Positions 15,446-25,065 of a stretch of 64,000 nt of DNA are shown one piece after another. The position numbers and the translations under genes are program-made. The stretch's first letter is position 1, and each line of letters begins with the position of its first letter. The stretch is from Sphingomonas faeni (lineage in GTDB: Bacteria > Pseudomonadota > Alphaproteobacteria > Sphingomonadales > Sphingomonadaceae). The stretch spans positions 1 to 64,000 of the forward strand of contig NZ_QAYE01000008.1 in assembly GCF_003053745.1 (NCBI RefSeq). The letters are read 5' to 3'. Below the pieces are notes generated by a model. It searched no databases, was not told the DNA's origin, and saw only the letters and a program-made list of their open reading frames with translations.

Positions 15446-17896
15446 TCACGCCGCCAGCGCTGGATCCGATGCCACGAGATCGACCCACACACCATCCTCG
15501 CCGAGCAGGTCGAGGATCCGCTCGCCAGACGATAACGCGGTATCGCCCCACCAGTCGGCCGCCGTCATCCCGTCGAGATACCGCTCGGCACACCGCAATG
15601 CGATGGTGCAGCGAAGCGTCACCCCCTCATGCTCCCGCTGGAACGCCATGACATGGTCTTCCCTCTCCCCGGTGACGGCGATCGGCGCATAGTCACCGTT
15701 CGAAAACAACGCCGGGTGTGTCCGCCGCAAGTCCAGCAGATGCTTGATCGACCGCATCTTGGGCGCATCGCCGGCCCTCAGCGTATCGCGCAGGACGGCA
15801 TAATCGACCGGCCGCCGGTTATCCGGATCGACCAAGCTCAGATCGGCGATCTCGGTACCCTGATACAGATCCGGCACGCCCGGCACGGTATAGCGCAATG
15901 CAACCTGCGCGAGGCTGTTCTGCTTTGCGGCGGGCGCGATCCGATCGACGAATGCCGTCATGTCCTGGAGGAAGTCCGCGGACCGCTCCGAATCGAGAAA
16001 CGCGCGCGCCAGATCGTGACAGCGGTTTTCGTACGCCTCGTCCGGCGCTTCCCAAGACGAGCGGAGTTTTGCTTCGCGCAACGCCTTTTCCTGCCAAGCG
16101 ACAATCCGCTCGGCATAGTCCGAAAGGCCCTCGGCATTCGCCGCAGTGAGGTCCGCCGGCCATGCGCCGACTAAGGTCTGGAGCAGCATATAGGTGTCGG
16201 CGGGATCGACGCCTTCCGCATAAAAGGCAGCGAGTTCGAGCCAATGCTCGACCCGCGCCCGCCAGAAATCGGGCATTGCGCTCAGCACCGCGAGACGCGC
16301 GCGAACGTCCTCGCCGCGCTTGTGGTCGTGCGTGGCGGTCGCGATCATGGCGGACGGCCATTCGCGGGCACGTTCGATCATCGCGGCATGGAAGGTGCCG
16401 ATATCGAGCGATATCCGCGCGGCGTCGAACCCGACATCGTTGCGCGAAAGCAGGCGGCCATAGCGATAGAAGGCGGTATCCTCGACCGCCTTGGCCGCGA
16501 TCGGTGCGGAGAGTTGCTGGAATTGCCGCACGGCATCAGCGGTAAGTGCGGCGTCGCCGGGGCCTTCGCCTGCCAGCCAGGATAGGATCAGGTCTACTAC
16601 CGCGCCTTCGCCGGGGGGGACGAACTCGGCAACCCGCTGACGGACCGCCTCGCGTATTTCAGCGTCTGCGAGGGGCGCCGCTTCGCCCGTTCCATATGTT
16701 CGATACACCGGAAACACCCAAAGCAGCCGCTCGATCGCGCGGTGGAGCATGCCCCTCGTCAGCCCGTCGCACTCGGGTGTCGAGCGGGCCAGCGCCACGA
16801 ACGCCTCGACGCAGCGGCGGTGCTGCGCATCGAACTGCCACGCGAGCAGTTCCTGTCGCGCGCGCAGTTCCTCGGGGGCGAAGTCGGCGGAGCGTCCGCT
16901 TATGTCGGCCCAGAATTTGGCGAGCGGTTCTGCCCCGGCGGGTGCGTGAAGCAAGGCGGTGACCTGCTCCATAAAGTCGTACCCGCTGGTGCCGTCGACG
17001 CCCCAGTCGGTGCTGAGCGGTTCACCGTCGGCGAGGATCTTCTCGATGACGAGATACGCCGGGCCGGGCGGTGCGTCGGCGGGGCGCTCGATCGCGTCGA
17101 GCCTTGCGCGCAAGGTGCGGCAATAGCGGGCGGGGTCGGTCAGGCCATCGACATGATCGACGCGGACGCCGTCGATAAGGCCCTCGGCGTAGAGGCGAAA
17201 ATAGAGCGCGTGCGTAGCCTCGAACACGACCGGATCTTCGGCACGAAGGCCGGCAAGGTCGTTGATCGTAAAGAACCGTCGCCAGTTGAGTTCGTCGTTC
17301 GCTACGCGCCACGAGGCGAGGCGGTAATGCTGGCGGCCGATTAGCGCAGCGATGTCGTCGGTCGCAGCGGTGGCCTGGTCCTCGTCACGAAGGGGCAGGC
17401 GATGTTCGCCGTATGCTTCGAGGATGTAGCGGCCGTCGTTCTGCTCGACCTTCAATGCGCCGTTGGCCAGTGTCTCGGCGAGCGGATCGCCGAGGATCGG
17501 GAGAACGAGCTTCTCGCGCCAGTCGATGTCGAAGTAGCGGGCAAATTCGCTGTCTTTACCATGTGTTAGAACGTCATTCCACCACGCGTTCTCACCGCCG
17601 GCGACGCCTATGTGGTTGGGAACGATGTCGATGATGACGCCCATGTTGCGGGCGCGGAGGGCTGCGACGAGGCTCCGGAAGGCGTCCTCACCGCCGAGTT
17701 CGGGGTTGATGCGGGTCGGGTCGACGACATCGTAGCCGTGCGTGGACCCGCTGCGCGCGGTGGTGATTGGGGAGGCGTAGACGTGGCTGATCCCGAGGTC
17801 GTCAAGATAGGGCACCAGCGCTTCGGCATCGGCGAAGGTGAAGTCCTTGTGGAACTGGAAGCGGTAGGTCGCGCGAGGCGTGGTGGCGGGATTCAT
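15446..17896 (-). CDS. treY: Malto-oligosyltrehalose synthase
   Basis: An 816-residue GH13 enzyme that isomerises the reducing-end alpha-1,4 bond of a malto-oligosaccharide into an alpha,alpha-1,1 bond, giving maltooligosyltrehalose. The N-terminus has TYRFQFHKDFTFADAEALVP, typical of TreY. Catalytic regions: VPNHIGVAGGENAWW, GVRVDHVDGLTDP (nucleophile Asp), YLVIEKIL (acid/base Glu) and TATHDHKRGEDVRARL (stabilising Asp). The length is at the upper end of the family. It is the last enzyme gene of the operon, its ATG overlapping the malQ stop as ATGA. TreZ from the same operon then releases trehalose. Confidence 0.96.
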   Translation of the reverse strand: MNPATTPRATYRFQFHKDFTFADAEALVPYLDDLGISHVYASPITTARSGSTHGYDVVDPTRINPELGGEDAFRSLVAALRARNMGVIIDIVPNHIGVAGGENAWWNDVLTHGKDSEFARYFDIDWREKLVLPILGDPLAETLANGALKVEQNDGRYILEAYGEHRLPLRDEDQATAATDDIAALIGRQHYRLASWRVANDELNWRRFFTINDLAGLRAEDPVVFEATHALYFRLYAEGLIDGVRVDHVDGLTDPARYCRTLRARLDAIERPADAPPGPAYLVIEKILADGEPLSTDWGVDGTSGYDFMEQVTALLHAPAGAEPLAKFWADISGRSADFAPEELRARQELLAWQFDAQHRRCVEAFVALARSTPECDGLTRGMLHRAIERLLWVFPVYRTYGTGEAAPLADAEIREAVRQRVAEFVPPGEGAVVDLILSWLAGEGPGDAALTADAVRQFQQLSAPIAAKAVEDTAFYRYGRLLSRNDVGFDAARISLDIGTFHAAMIERAREWPSAMIATATHDHKRGEDVRARLAVLSAMPDFWRARVEHWLELAAFYAEGVDPADTYMLLQTLVGAWPADLTAANAEGLSDYAERIVAWQEKALREAKLRSSWEAPDEAYENRCHDLARAFLDSERSADFLQDMTAFVDRIAPAAKQNSLAQVALRYTVPGVPDLYQGTEIADLSLVDPDNRRPVDYAVLRDTLRAGDAPKMRSIKHLLDLRRTHPALFSNGDYAPIAVTGEREDHVMAFQREHEGVTLRCTIALRCAERYLDGMTAADWWGDTALSSGERILDLLGEDGVWVDLVASDPALAA

Positions 17897-19869
17897 GCGG
17901 GTCTCGTGACGTTAAGCGTATCGATGCGCGCGGCGACTTCGGGGCGGGCGAGCAGCGCCTCGGTCGTGTCGGGCATGCGGCGGCGCCAATTGGGGTGTTC
18001 GTCGATCGTGCCCGGGAGGTTGGGCTGCTCGACCAGCCCGGCGAGGTCTTCGATCGGGATGATGGCGAGCGCGCAAGGCGTGCCGGCGACGTGCGCGATC
18101 GCTGCGTTGACGACCGGGTCGGTGTCTTCGGGGGTTGGCTGTTCGGTGCCGGTGTCGAATGCAGACCAGAGCGCGACGCGGTCCTCGGCGCGAGCGGCGA
18201 GGTCCGTGGGTTTGTCGGCGGCGTCGGACTTGCGTCCGAGGTCCCATGTCCAGTCGATATCGCGGCCGCTCCACCATCCTGCGATCGTCGCAAGATCGTG
18301 CGTACCGGTCATCGCTACTGCATCGGGCGACCATTTGGCGGGAGGGACGAAGCCGTCACCATCGCGCTCGAACCAGAGCACGCGCATCCCGAGCATGGCG
18401 CGCGCGTCCATCGCCTCACGGAAGCCGTCGGGGACGGTACCGAGATCTTCGCCGATGACGATTGCCTTGGCACGCTGCGATTCCATCGCGACGATCCGCA
18501 TGAGGTCATCGAACGGCATGTCGAGGTAGGCGCCCACCGCGGCAGACGTGCCTTCGGGAACCACCCAGAGGCGGCGGAGACCGAACGCGTGGTCGATGCG
18601 GATGCCACCGGCATGCGCGAGCGCTGAGCGGATCGTCGCGATGAAGGGGGCGAAGGCGGTATCGCGCAGCGCTTGCGGATCGAAGCCGGTGATGCCCCAG
18701 CTTTGCCCGTCGGGACCGAGCGGATCGGGTGGCGCGCCGATCGACAGGCCGGTCAGCAGGTCGCTGCGCCGGCTCCAGCCGTGGCTGCCGCCGGGGTCCA
18801 TGCCGACAGCGAGATCGGCGATGAGGCCGATCGCCATGCCGGAGTCCTTGGCGGCCGTCTGCGCGGCGTCGAGATCGCGCCGTGCTAACCATTGGAGGAA
18901 GATGTAGAACGTAACGTCGTTCGCATGCTGCGCGACGAGGCGACGGACGGCGGGGCTGGCGGGATCGTGATACTCGGCGGGCCATTGCTGCCAGCCGCGT
19001 GCGCGGGTGGTCGCGAAGAAGTGCGCGTGGAGCGCGTCGAACTCGGCATGGCGTTCGAGGTCGTCACCACCTTGTCGCCTGAATGCTGTCAGCACTTCTC
19101 CAATCCGTGGAAGCACTTGATCGAAGCTCTTGCGCAGTCGTGCGAGCTTTTCGGGGATCGCGGCGTGCCAGTCGATCAGTTCGGGGAGGTCGCGGCCGTC
19201 GGACTGTGCACCGAATGCGGCGGGATCGCCGTACAGGCCATTGAGGAATTGGCGGCTCGAGGGTGCGTAGGGGCTGTATCGGGCGGGGTCGGCGGGAAAC
19301 AGCGCGTGCGTCGGGCTGATCGCGAGGGCATCGGCGCCGCGTTGGCCGAAGGCTCGGGCGGCATCGGCCAGCGAAACGAAGTCGCCGAACGCCTTCGGTG
19401 CGTCGGTGCGGAGGCTCGGGATCTGAACGGCGGGCGCCCAGAGTTTGCGGCCCGGTAGCGCATCGGCGATCGTGTAGCAGCGGCGTGGCGCAACGAGAAT
19501 GTTAACGGCTTTGCCATTGATTTGAAGCTTATGGTAGCCGCTCTTGCTTATCGGACTCAACTCGCCGTTATCGACTGTGATGGAGCGCGTCGTACCATCC
19601 TCGAACGTAAGTTCGGCGTTGCCTGATACCTCCGATGTCAGCCGAATGGGGTCTCCCACATCGACGGACAAGAAACGGACACCCTGCGCGTTTCGCGCTT
19701 CGATCGTGGCAAGGCTCTCGGCGATCTGCTGTTCGCTCCCGGACGGATGGCCGAGACGATCCAAGATCGCCCGTAGCGCATCGTCGGCGACGGTCTGGCG
19801 ACGCCCCGCTGCGTCCTGCCATTCGGGTTGCAGGCCGGCCGCGACAGCGAGTGTTCGGAGGCCGCTCAT
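17893..19869 (-). CDS. malQ: 4-alpha-glucanotransferase
   Basis: A 658-residue GH77 amylomaltase that transfers alpha-1,4-glucan segments between chains, adjusting malto-oligosaccharide length for TreY. GH77 motifs are visible: IRIDHAFGLRRLWVVPEG (nucleophile Asp), VIGEDLGTVPDGF (acid/base Glu) and MTGTHDLATIAGWW (third Asp). The N-terminal ~130 residues form the extra beta domain of the long bacterial MalQ type. It starts with ATG overlapping the treZ stop (ATGA). Placement between treZ and treY indicates glucan recycling during trehalose formation. Confidence 0.95.
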   Translation of the reverse strand: MSGLRTLAVAAGLQPEWQDAAGRRQTVADDALRAILDRLGHPSGSEQQIAESLATIEARNAQGVRFLSVDVGDPIRLTSEVSGNAELTFEDGTTRSITVDNGELSPISKSGYHKLQINGKAVNILVAPRRCYTIADALPGRKLWAPAVQIPSLRTDAPKAFGDFVSLADAARAFGQRGADALAISPTHALFPADPARYSPYAPSSRQFLNGLYGDPAAFGAQSDGRDLPELIDWHAAIPEKLARLRKSFDQVLPRIGEVLTAFRRQGGDDLERHAEFDALHAHFFATTRARGWQQWPAEYHDPASPAVRRLVAQHANDVTFYIFLQWLARRDLDAAQTAAKDSGMAIGLIADLAVGMDPGGSHGWSRRSDLLTGLSIGAPPDPLGPDGQSWGITGFDPQALRDTAFAPFIATIRSALAHAGGIRIDHAFGLRRLWVVPEGTSAAVGAYLDMPFDDLMRIVAMESQRAKAIVIGEDLGTVPDGFREAMDARAMLGMRVLWFERDGDGFVPPAKWSPDAVAMTGTHDLATIAGWWSGRDIDWTWDLGRKSDAADKPTDLAARAEDRVALWSAFDTGTEQPTPEDTDPVVNAAIAHVAGTPCALAIIPIEDLAGLVEQPNLPGTIDEHPNWRRRMPDTTEALLARPEVAARIDTLNVTRPA

Positions 19870-21575
19870 CGATCTAGCCAGACTGCCACGCTGGCAGCCT
19901 CCCCGGGTCCGCCATCGGAGAAGATCGGCGAAGCCTCTAGTGGAGGAAAATCAACGACATCGTCGCCGAGGTTGAGCGCGATTGTCAGGATTACGCCGTC
20001 ACCCATCCGCCAGCGCGCAACGACCGCCCCCTCGCCGATCGCCTCGGCACCGATCGCAGTCGTATCGCGCAGGCGGGGGATGATCTGCTCGTGGCGGATC
20101 TTGAGCAGGGTGCGGTACAGGTCCTGCCACTCGGCCGCATCGCTGCCGGGCCGTGCTCGCGATTGGAGAAAGGTTTCGTGCGCGTTGGGGTCGGGGATTG
20201 CCTCGCGTGCTTCGGGGTCGGCGAAGGCGGCGAACTTGGCGAATTCCTTGCGCCGGCCTTCGCGCACCGCGTCCGCTAGCTCGTCGTGGAAATCGGTGAA
20301 GAACAGGAAAGGGCTTTCGCTGCCGTGATCGTCGCCGATGAAGAGCAGCGGGATCTGCGGGCCGAGCAAGAGCAATGCAGTCGCCGCGCGAAGCTTCCGG
20401 CGGTCGGCGAGCAGCGTCAGGCGTTCGCCCATCGCGCGGTTGCCGATCTGGTCGTGGTTCTGAAGGAACGCGACGAACGCGGTCGGTGACAAATGCGCGC
20501 TGGGTTTGCCGCGGGGTTTGCCGTCATGGTTGGGGGAGCCTTCCCCCTGATAGATGAAGCCTTCGCCGAGGCAGCGCGCGAGACGCTCGGCGGGGCGGTC
20601 GGCGAAGTCGGCGTAATAGGCGCTGGTCTCGCCGGTGAGCAGGACGTGGAGGACGTTGTGGAAGTCGTCGTTCCACTGCGCGTCGAACGCCGCGGGGCGG
20701 AGACGGTCGGCGTCATTGCCCTCGTTCTCGAGGACGAGGTGGACATGGCGGCCGGCGGTCTTTGCGCGCAGTTCGGCGGCCATCGCGTCGAGGAAGTCGT
20801 CGTTCTCGATCGCGTGGACCGCATCGAAGCGGAGGCCGTCGAACTTGTACTCGTTCAGCCACATCAGCGCGTTATCGACGAAATAGCGGTGGACCGGCGC
20901 CTGATCGACCGCGACTGCGCCGCCCCATGGGGTATCGACTTCGGGGTGGAAGAAGCCCTTCGCATAGGCGCCGAGGTAGTTTCCGTCGGGGCCGAAGTGA
21001 TTGTAGACCACGTCGAGGAACACGGCCAAGCCGAGTTCGTGGGCGCGGTCGACCAGCGCTTTCAGATCGTCGGGCGAGCCGTAGCTCTCGGCGGGGGCGT
21101 AGGGGAGCACGCCGTCATAGCCCCAGTTGCGGGTGCCGCCGAACGCGTTGACGGGCATCAGTTCGATCGCGGTGATGCCGAGTTCGGCGATCGCCGGGAG
21201 GTGGTCGGCGACGCCCGCGAAGCCGCCCAGCGTGCCGACATGGACTTCCTGGATGACCATCTCTTCCCATGGTCGGCCGCGCCAGTCCGGGGTACGCCAC
21301 ACGTAGGCGTCGGGATCGACGACGACGCTCCAACCATGGACGCCGCCGAACTGCGCCTGCGACGCCGGATCGGGAACCGCGAGATCGTCCGTCAGACGGA
21401 ACCGGTAGAGGGTCCCCGCCCCTACCGGCGCCTTGGCGCTGAACCAGCCTTCCGGTTCAGGGATCATGGGGACCGACGGGCCATCGGCGATCTCGACCGT
21501 CACTGCGTCGCGGTCGGGTGCCCAGAGGCGGAACGTCGTTTCGTCCGCGGTGAGCGTCGGTCTCCAGCTACTCAC
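19866..21575 (-). CDS. treZ: Malto-oligosyltrehalose trehalohydrolase
   Basis: A 569-residue GH13 enzyme that hydrolyses the alpha-1,4 bond next to the trehalose unit of maltooligosyltrehalose, releasing trehalose. It has an N-terminal carbohydrate-binding-like beta domain (about residues 1-90), then the barrel with MPVNAFGGTRNWGYDGV, GLRFDAVHAIEND (nucleophile Asp), LVLENEGND (Glu) and FLQNHDQIGNRAMG (Asp). Start is GTG, overlapping the glgX stop as GTGA. The length fits the family. With TreY it forms the TreYZ trehalose pathway starting from glycogen-type glucans. Confidence 0.95.
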   Translation of the reverse strand: MSSWRPTLTADETTFRLWAPDRDAVTVEIADGPSVPMIPEPEGWFSAKAPVGAGTLYRFRLTDDLAVPDPASQAQFGGVHGWSVVVDPDAYVWRTPDWRGRPWEEMVIQEVHVGTLGGFAGVADHLPAIAELGITAIELMPVNAFGGTRNWGYDGVLPYAPAESYGSPDDLKALVDRAHELGLAVFLDVVYNHFGPDGNYLGAYAKGFFHPEVDTPWGGAVAVDQAPVHRYFVDNALMWLNEYKFDGLRFDAVHAIENDDFLDAMAAELRAKTAGRHVHLVLENEGNDADRLRPAAFDAQWNDDFHNVLHVLLTGETSAYYADFADRPAERLARCLGEGFIYQGEGSPNHDGKPRGKPSAHLSPTAFVAFLQNHDQIGNRAMGERLTLLADRRKLRAATALLLLGPQIPLLFIGDDHGSESPFLFFTDFHDELADAVREGRRKEFAKFAAFADPEAREAIPDPNAHETFLQSRARPGSDAAEWQDLYRTLLKIRHEQIIPRLRDTTAIGAEAIGEGAVVARWRMGDGVILTIALNLGDDVVDFPPLEASPIFSDGGPGEAASVAVWLDR

Positions 21576-23671
21576 GCTGCGATCGTCCAGGAGAGCAGTG
21601 CCGCACCCTGTGGAGGAAGCTCGTAGCTATCCTTAATCGGTGTGGTGCCCTGCTCCGGCTTGCTGCTGTCGATCAGCACGGTGCGCTCGACCTCTGCCGG
21701 GGGCGGCATATGGAAGGTCAGCGGGCCCTCCGACGCGTTGAGCAGCAACGAGATGACCTGCACTTCGCCCGACTCCTGCTCGCACGCGCGGCGCATAACC
21801 AGCGCGCGGCCGTTGGTGTTCTCCCAATCTTCAGAGGTCAGTTGCAGGCCACGCTCGTCCCACCATTCGATGTCCTTGAGACCTTCTGCGGGCGTGTCCT
21901 CGCCGTAGAGGAAGTTGCCGGCGCGGAGCATCGGGTAGTCGCGGCGGAGGGCGATCAGGCGCGCGGTGAAGTCGATCAGCGCGTCGCCCTCGGAGGACTT
22001 CGCCTTGTTCCAGTCGAGCCAGCTGATCTCGTTGTCCTGGCAGTACGCGTTGTTATTGCCGTTCTGCGTGCGGCCGAACTCGTCGCCCGCGACCAGCATC
22101 GGCGTCCCGAGCGACGCGAACAGGGTGGTCAGCATCGACCGCATCACGCGCGACCGGGTTTCGAGGATTGCGGGGTCTTCCGTCGGGCCTTCCACGCCCC
22201 AGTTGCGGGAGCAATTGTTCGAGTGGCCGTCATTGTTGTCTTCACCGTTCGCTTCGTTGTGGCGTTCCTCGTAGGCAACGGTGTCGGCGAGCGTGTAGCC
22301 GTCATGCGCGCCGAGCAGGTTGACGCTCGCCCAGAGGCGGCGCGCGCGGCGATCGAACAGGTCGGCGGAGCCGGTCAGGCGCGCGGCGAGATCGGCGCGC
22401 TGTGCGTGGTCGCCGCGCCAGAATTTCCGCACCGTGTCGCGGTATTTGTCGTTCCACTCGGCGAAACCAGGGGGGAAGTTGCCGAGCTGATACCCGCCGG
22501 GGCCGATGTCCCACGGTTCGGTGATCAGCTTCAGCCTGCCGAGTACAGGGTCCTGGCGGAGCACGTCGAAGAAACCTGCGCCCGGATCGAAGCCGGTGTC
22601 CGTCCGGCCCAGCGTCAGGCCAAGATCGAAGCGGAAGCCGTCGATGCCGAAGCTGGTCGCCCAGTAGCGGAGCGAATCCGCGACCATCTGGATCACGCGG
22701 GCCTTGGTAAGGTTCAGCGTGTTGCCGGTGCCGGTGTCGTTGATCGAATAGCGGGGGTCGTCCTTCACCAAGCGGTAATAGCTGGCGTTATCGAGCCCGC
22801 GCCAGGACAGCGTCGGGCCCTGCTCCGAGCCTTCGCAGGTGTGGTTGTAGACGACGTCGAGGATCACCTCGATCCCCGCCGCGTGGAGGCGGCGGATCGA
22901 GCGGCGGAGTTCGTCGTGGCTGTCGGTCGCGAAGAACGAGCGCTCGGGCGTGAAGAAATTGAGGGTGTTGTAGCCCCAGTAATTGCGCAGGCCCTTTTCC
23001 TGGAGAAAGCGGTCCTGGATGTAGGTGTGGATCGGCAGTAGCTCAATCGCGGTGACGCCGAGGCGCTTGAGGTGATCGATGACCTTGGGGTTGCCGAGCG
23101 CCGCGAAGGTGCCGCGTTCGGAGGGCTGGACCTCCTCGAACAGCTTGGTCAGGCCCTTCGTGTGCGCCTCGTAGATCACCGTCTCGGACCACGGCGTGTT
23201 CGGGCGCACGTCGCGCGACCAGTCGAAATGGCTGTCGGTCACGACGCCCTTGGGCATCGTCAGCGCGCTGTCGCGCTTGTCGAAGCTCAGGTCCGCGCGC
23301 GGCGACTTAACCTGATAACCGTACATCGCGTCGGTCCAGCGGAGTTCGCCGATCATCTGCTTGGCGTACGGATCGAGCAGCAGCTTGTTCGGGTTGAAGC
23401 GGTGGCCTTCCTCGGGCGCGTACCGGCCATGCGCGCGATAGCCGTAGACGAGGCCCGGCTGCGCGTCGGGGAGGTAGCCGTGCCAAACTTCGTCGGTCCA
23501 CTCAGGCAGCGGATAGCGCTTCAGCTCGCGGCGGCCGGTCTCGTCATAGACGCAGAGCTCGATCTTCTCGGCATTGGCGGAATAGACCGCAAAGTTGACG
23601 CCGAGCCCGTCGAAGGTCGCGCCGAGGGGATAGGCCGAGCCGGCGTCGAGCGTGTCGGGCAGTAGATGCAA
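21572..23671 (-). CDS. glgX: Glycogen debranching enzyme (isoamylase type)
   Basis: A 699-residue GH13 enzyme that cuts alpha-1,6 branches of glycogen, supplying linear malto-oligosaccharides. It shows an N-terminal CBM48-like domain (GSAYPLGATFDGLGVNFAVY) and catalytic motifs GFRFDLGLTLG (nucleophile), LITEPWDIGPGGYQLG (acid/base Glu) and LLGAHDGYTLADTVAY. The region YEERHNEANGEDNNDG is typical of GlgX/TreX. The apparent start is TTG with AAGGGT 7 nt upstream. First gene of the operon; a GGAAC-N17-GGTT site lies about 60 bp upstream. The gene order debranch, hydrolyse, rearrange, isomerise covers the full glucan-to-trehalose route. Glycogen synthesis genes are not in the window. Confidence 0.95.
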   Translation of the reverse strand: MHLLPDTLDAGSAYPLGATFDGLGVNFAVYSANAEKIELCVYDETGRRELKRYPLPEWTDEVWHGYLPDAQPGLVYGYRAHGRYAPEEGHRFNPNKLLLDPYAKQMIGELRWTDAMYGYQVKSPRADLSFDKRDSALTMPKGVVTDSHFDWSRDVRPNTPWSETVIYEAHTKGLTKLFEEVQPSERGTFAALGNPKVIDHLKRLGVTAIELLPIHTYIQDRFLQEKGLRNYWGYNTLNFFTPERSFFATDSHDELRRSIRRLHAAGIEVILDVVYNHTCEGSEQGPTLSWRGLDNASYYRLVKDDPRYSINDTGTGNTLNLTKARVIQMVADSLRYWATSFGIDGFRFDLGLTLGRTDTGFDPGAGFFDVLRQDPVLGRLKLITEPWDIGPGGYQLGNFPPGFAEWNDKYRDTVRKFWRGDHAQRADLAARLTGSADLFDRRARRLWASVNLLGAHDGYTLADTVAYEERHNEANGEDNNDGHSNNCSRNWGVEGPTEDPAILETRSRVMRSMLTTLFASLGTPMLVAGDEFGRTQNGNNNAYCQDNEISWLDWNKAKSSEGDALIDFTARLIALRRDYPMLRAGNFLYGEDTPAEGLKDIEWWDERGLQLTSEDWENTNGRALVMRRACEQESGEVQVISLLLNASEGPLTFHMPPPAEVERTVLIDSSKPEQGTTPIKDSYELPPQGAALLSWTIAA

Positions 23672-23731
23672 TGCGAGGACCCTTTTCGTGTCGCCGGACC
23701 AACTTTATCGCGGTGCAGCATTCCTTGCCGT

Positions 23732-23759
23732 GAAACCCGCCCGCCCGTTCCTATGTTCC
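23732..23759 (-). promoter_or_regulatory. Candidate EcfG (general stress) promoter for the glgX-treZ-malQ-treY operon
   Basis: On the minus strand, GGAAC is followed after 17 nt by GGTTTC, close to the alphaproteobacterial EcfG consensus GGAAC-N16/17-CGTT. It lies about 60 bp before the glgX start. Trehalose synthesis is a known output of the general stress response in related bacteria. One position of the -10 element deviates. Confidence 0.5.
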
Positions 23760-23838
23760 GCAGGCAGCAGCGAGTTTTCGCCGCACCTTCTCACAGATCA
23801 AGGGACATGCGCATGCCTTCCATCCGATCGATCGCCGC

Positions 23839-24942
23839 ATGAGCGGGCCGAAACTGTTCGAACCGCTTCAGGTCGGCAACCTGACGCTCGCCAACCGGAT
23901 CGTGATCGCGCCGATGTGCCAGTATTCGGCGACCAACGGCTGCATGAACGACTGGCACCAAATCCATCTGGGGCAGCTCGCGCTGTCGGGCGCGGCGCTG
24001 CTGACAATCGAGGCAAGCGCGGTGCTGCCCGATGGGCGGATCACGCATGGCGACGTCGGGCTGTACGACGACGCGACCGAGGCGGCGATGGCGGGGGTGA
24101 TCGAGAGCGTGCGGCGCTGGTCGGACATGCCGATCGCGATCCAGTTGTCGCACGCCGGGCGGAAAGCGTCGTGCGAGGTGCCTTGGAAGGGCGGACTTCA
24201 GATCGCACCGGGCGAGCCGAACGGATGGCAGACCGAGGGGCCTTCGACGGTGCCGTTCCTGCCGGAGGAAAATGCTCCGGTTGCGCTGGACGCCGAGGGA
24301 CTGGCGCGCGTCCGCGATGCATTTGTTGCAGCGACCGTGCGCGCGGCGCGGCTCGGGATCGACGCGGTGCAGTTGCATGCGGCGCATGGGTATCTGCTGC
24401 ACGAGTTCCTGTCGCCGCTGTCGAACCGGCGCGAGGACGAATATGGCGGCAGTCTCGAGAACCGGATGCGGTTCCCGCTCGAAGTGTATGATGCGGTTCG
24501 GGCTGCGTTCCCGGCGGAGCGCGCGGTGACGATGCGCGTGTCCGGGACCGACTGGGCCGAGGGCGGTTGGGATTCGGATCAGACCGTGGCGTTTGCGAAG
24601 GCTCTGGAGGCGCGCGGTTGCAGTGCGATCCACGTGTCGAGCGGTGGGATCACACCCGCGCAACAGATCCCGGTCGGGCCGAGCTATCAGGTGCCGCTCG
24701 CGCGGGCAGTGAAGCAGGCGGTGTCGATCCCGGTCGTCGCGGTCGGGCTGATCACCGATTTCGAGCAGGCCGAGGCGATCGTCGGGACAGGCGATGCGGA
24801 CATGATCGCGCTGGCTCGGACGATCTTGTACGATCCGCGCTGGCCCTGGCATGCGGCGGCGCATCTTGGGGGTAAGGTCAAGGCGCCGAACCAGTATCTG
24901 CGGTCGCAGCCTCGGCAGTTTAAGGATTTGTTCGAGGGGTAG
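23839..24942 (+). CDS. Old Yellow Enzyme family NADH:flavin oxidoreductase (YqjM-like)
   Basis: A 367-residue FMN-dependent ene-reductase. The N-terminal NRIVIAPMCQYSA carries the Cys characteristic of the YqjM/NamA (thermophilic-like) subgroup. IAIQLSHAGRKAS, DAVQLHAAHGYLLHEFLSPL (substrate-binding His pair) and EYGGSLENRMRFPLEV are all present. These enzymes reduce activated C=C bonds with NAD(P)H and often respond to electrophile or oxidative stress; the physiological substrate is unknown. The start has no clear Shine-Dalgarno. It is divergent from the trehalose operon across 167 bp and followed by a palindromic repeat. Confidence 0.93.
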   Translation: MSGPKLFEPLQVGNLTLANRIVIAPMCQYSATNGCMNDWHQIHLGQLALSGAALLTIEASAVLPDGRITHGDVGLYDDATEAAMAGVIESVRRWSDMPIAIQLSHAGRKASCEVPWKGGLQIAPGEPNGWQTEGPSTVPFLPEENAPVALDAEGLARVRDAFVAATVRAARLGIDAVQLHAAHGYLLHEFLSPLSNRREDEYGGSLENRMRFPLEVYDAVRAAFPAERAVTMRVSGTDWAEGGWDSDQTVAFAKALEARGCSAIHVSSGGITPAQQIPVGPSYQVPLARAVKQAVSIPVVAVGLITDFEQAEAIVGTGDADMIALARTILYDPRWPWHAAAHLGGKVKAPNQYLRSQPRQFKDLFEG

Positions 24943-24971
24943 GTCACAAAAGGCCTACCGCGCCACTTCTG

Positions 24972-25048
24972 GTTCCCCCGCGGAGGCGGGGTCCAGGGTT
25001 ACGGGCGATATCGTTTGAGATCCTGGCCCCCCGCCTCCGCGGGGGAAC
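24972..25048. repeat. Palindromic repeat, family 2 (copy 1)
   Basis: Arms GTTCCCCCGCGGAGGCGGGG with TCCAGG and the near-exact complement, separated by ~24 nt. It sits between a rightward and a leftward gene. Related arms occur at 57041-57092 and 61593-61669. Confidence 0.82.
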
Positions 25049-25065
25049 AGGTTTGGTCTTCGTAT

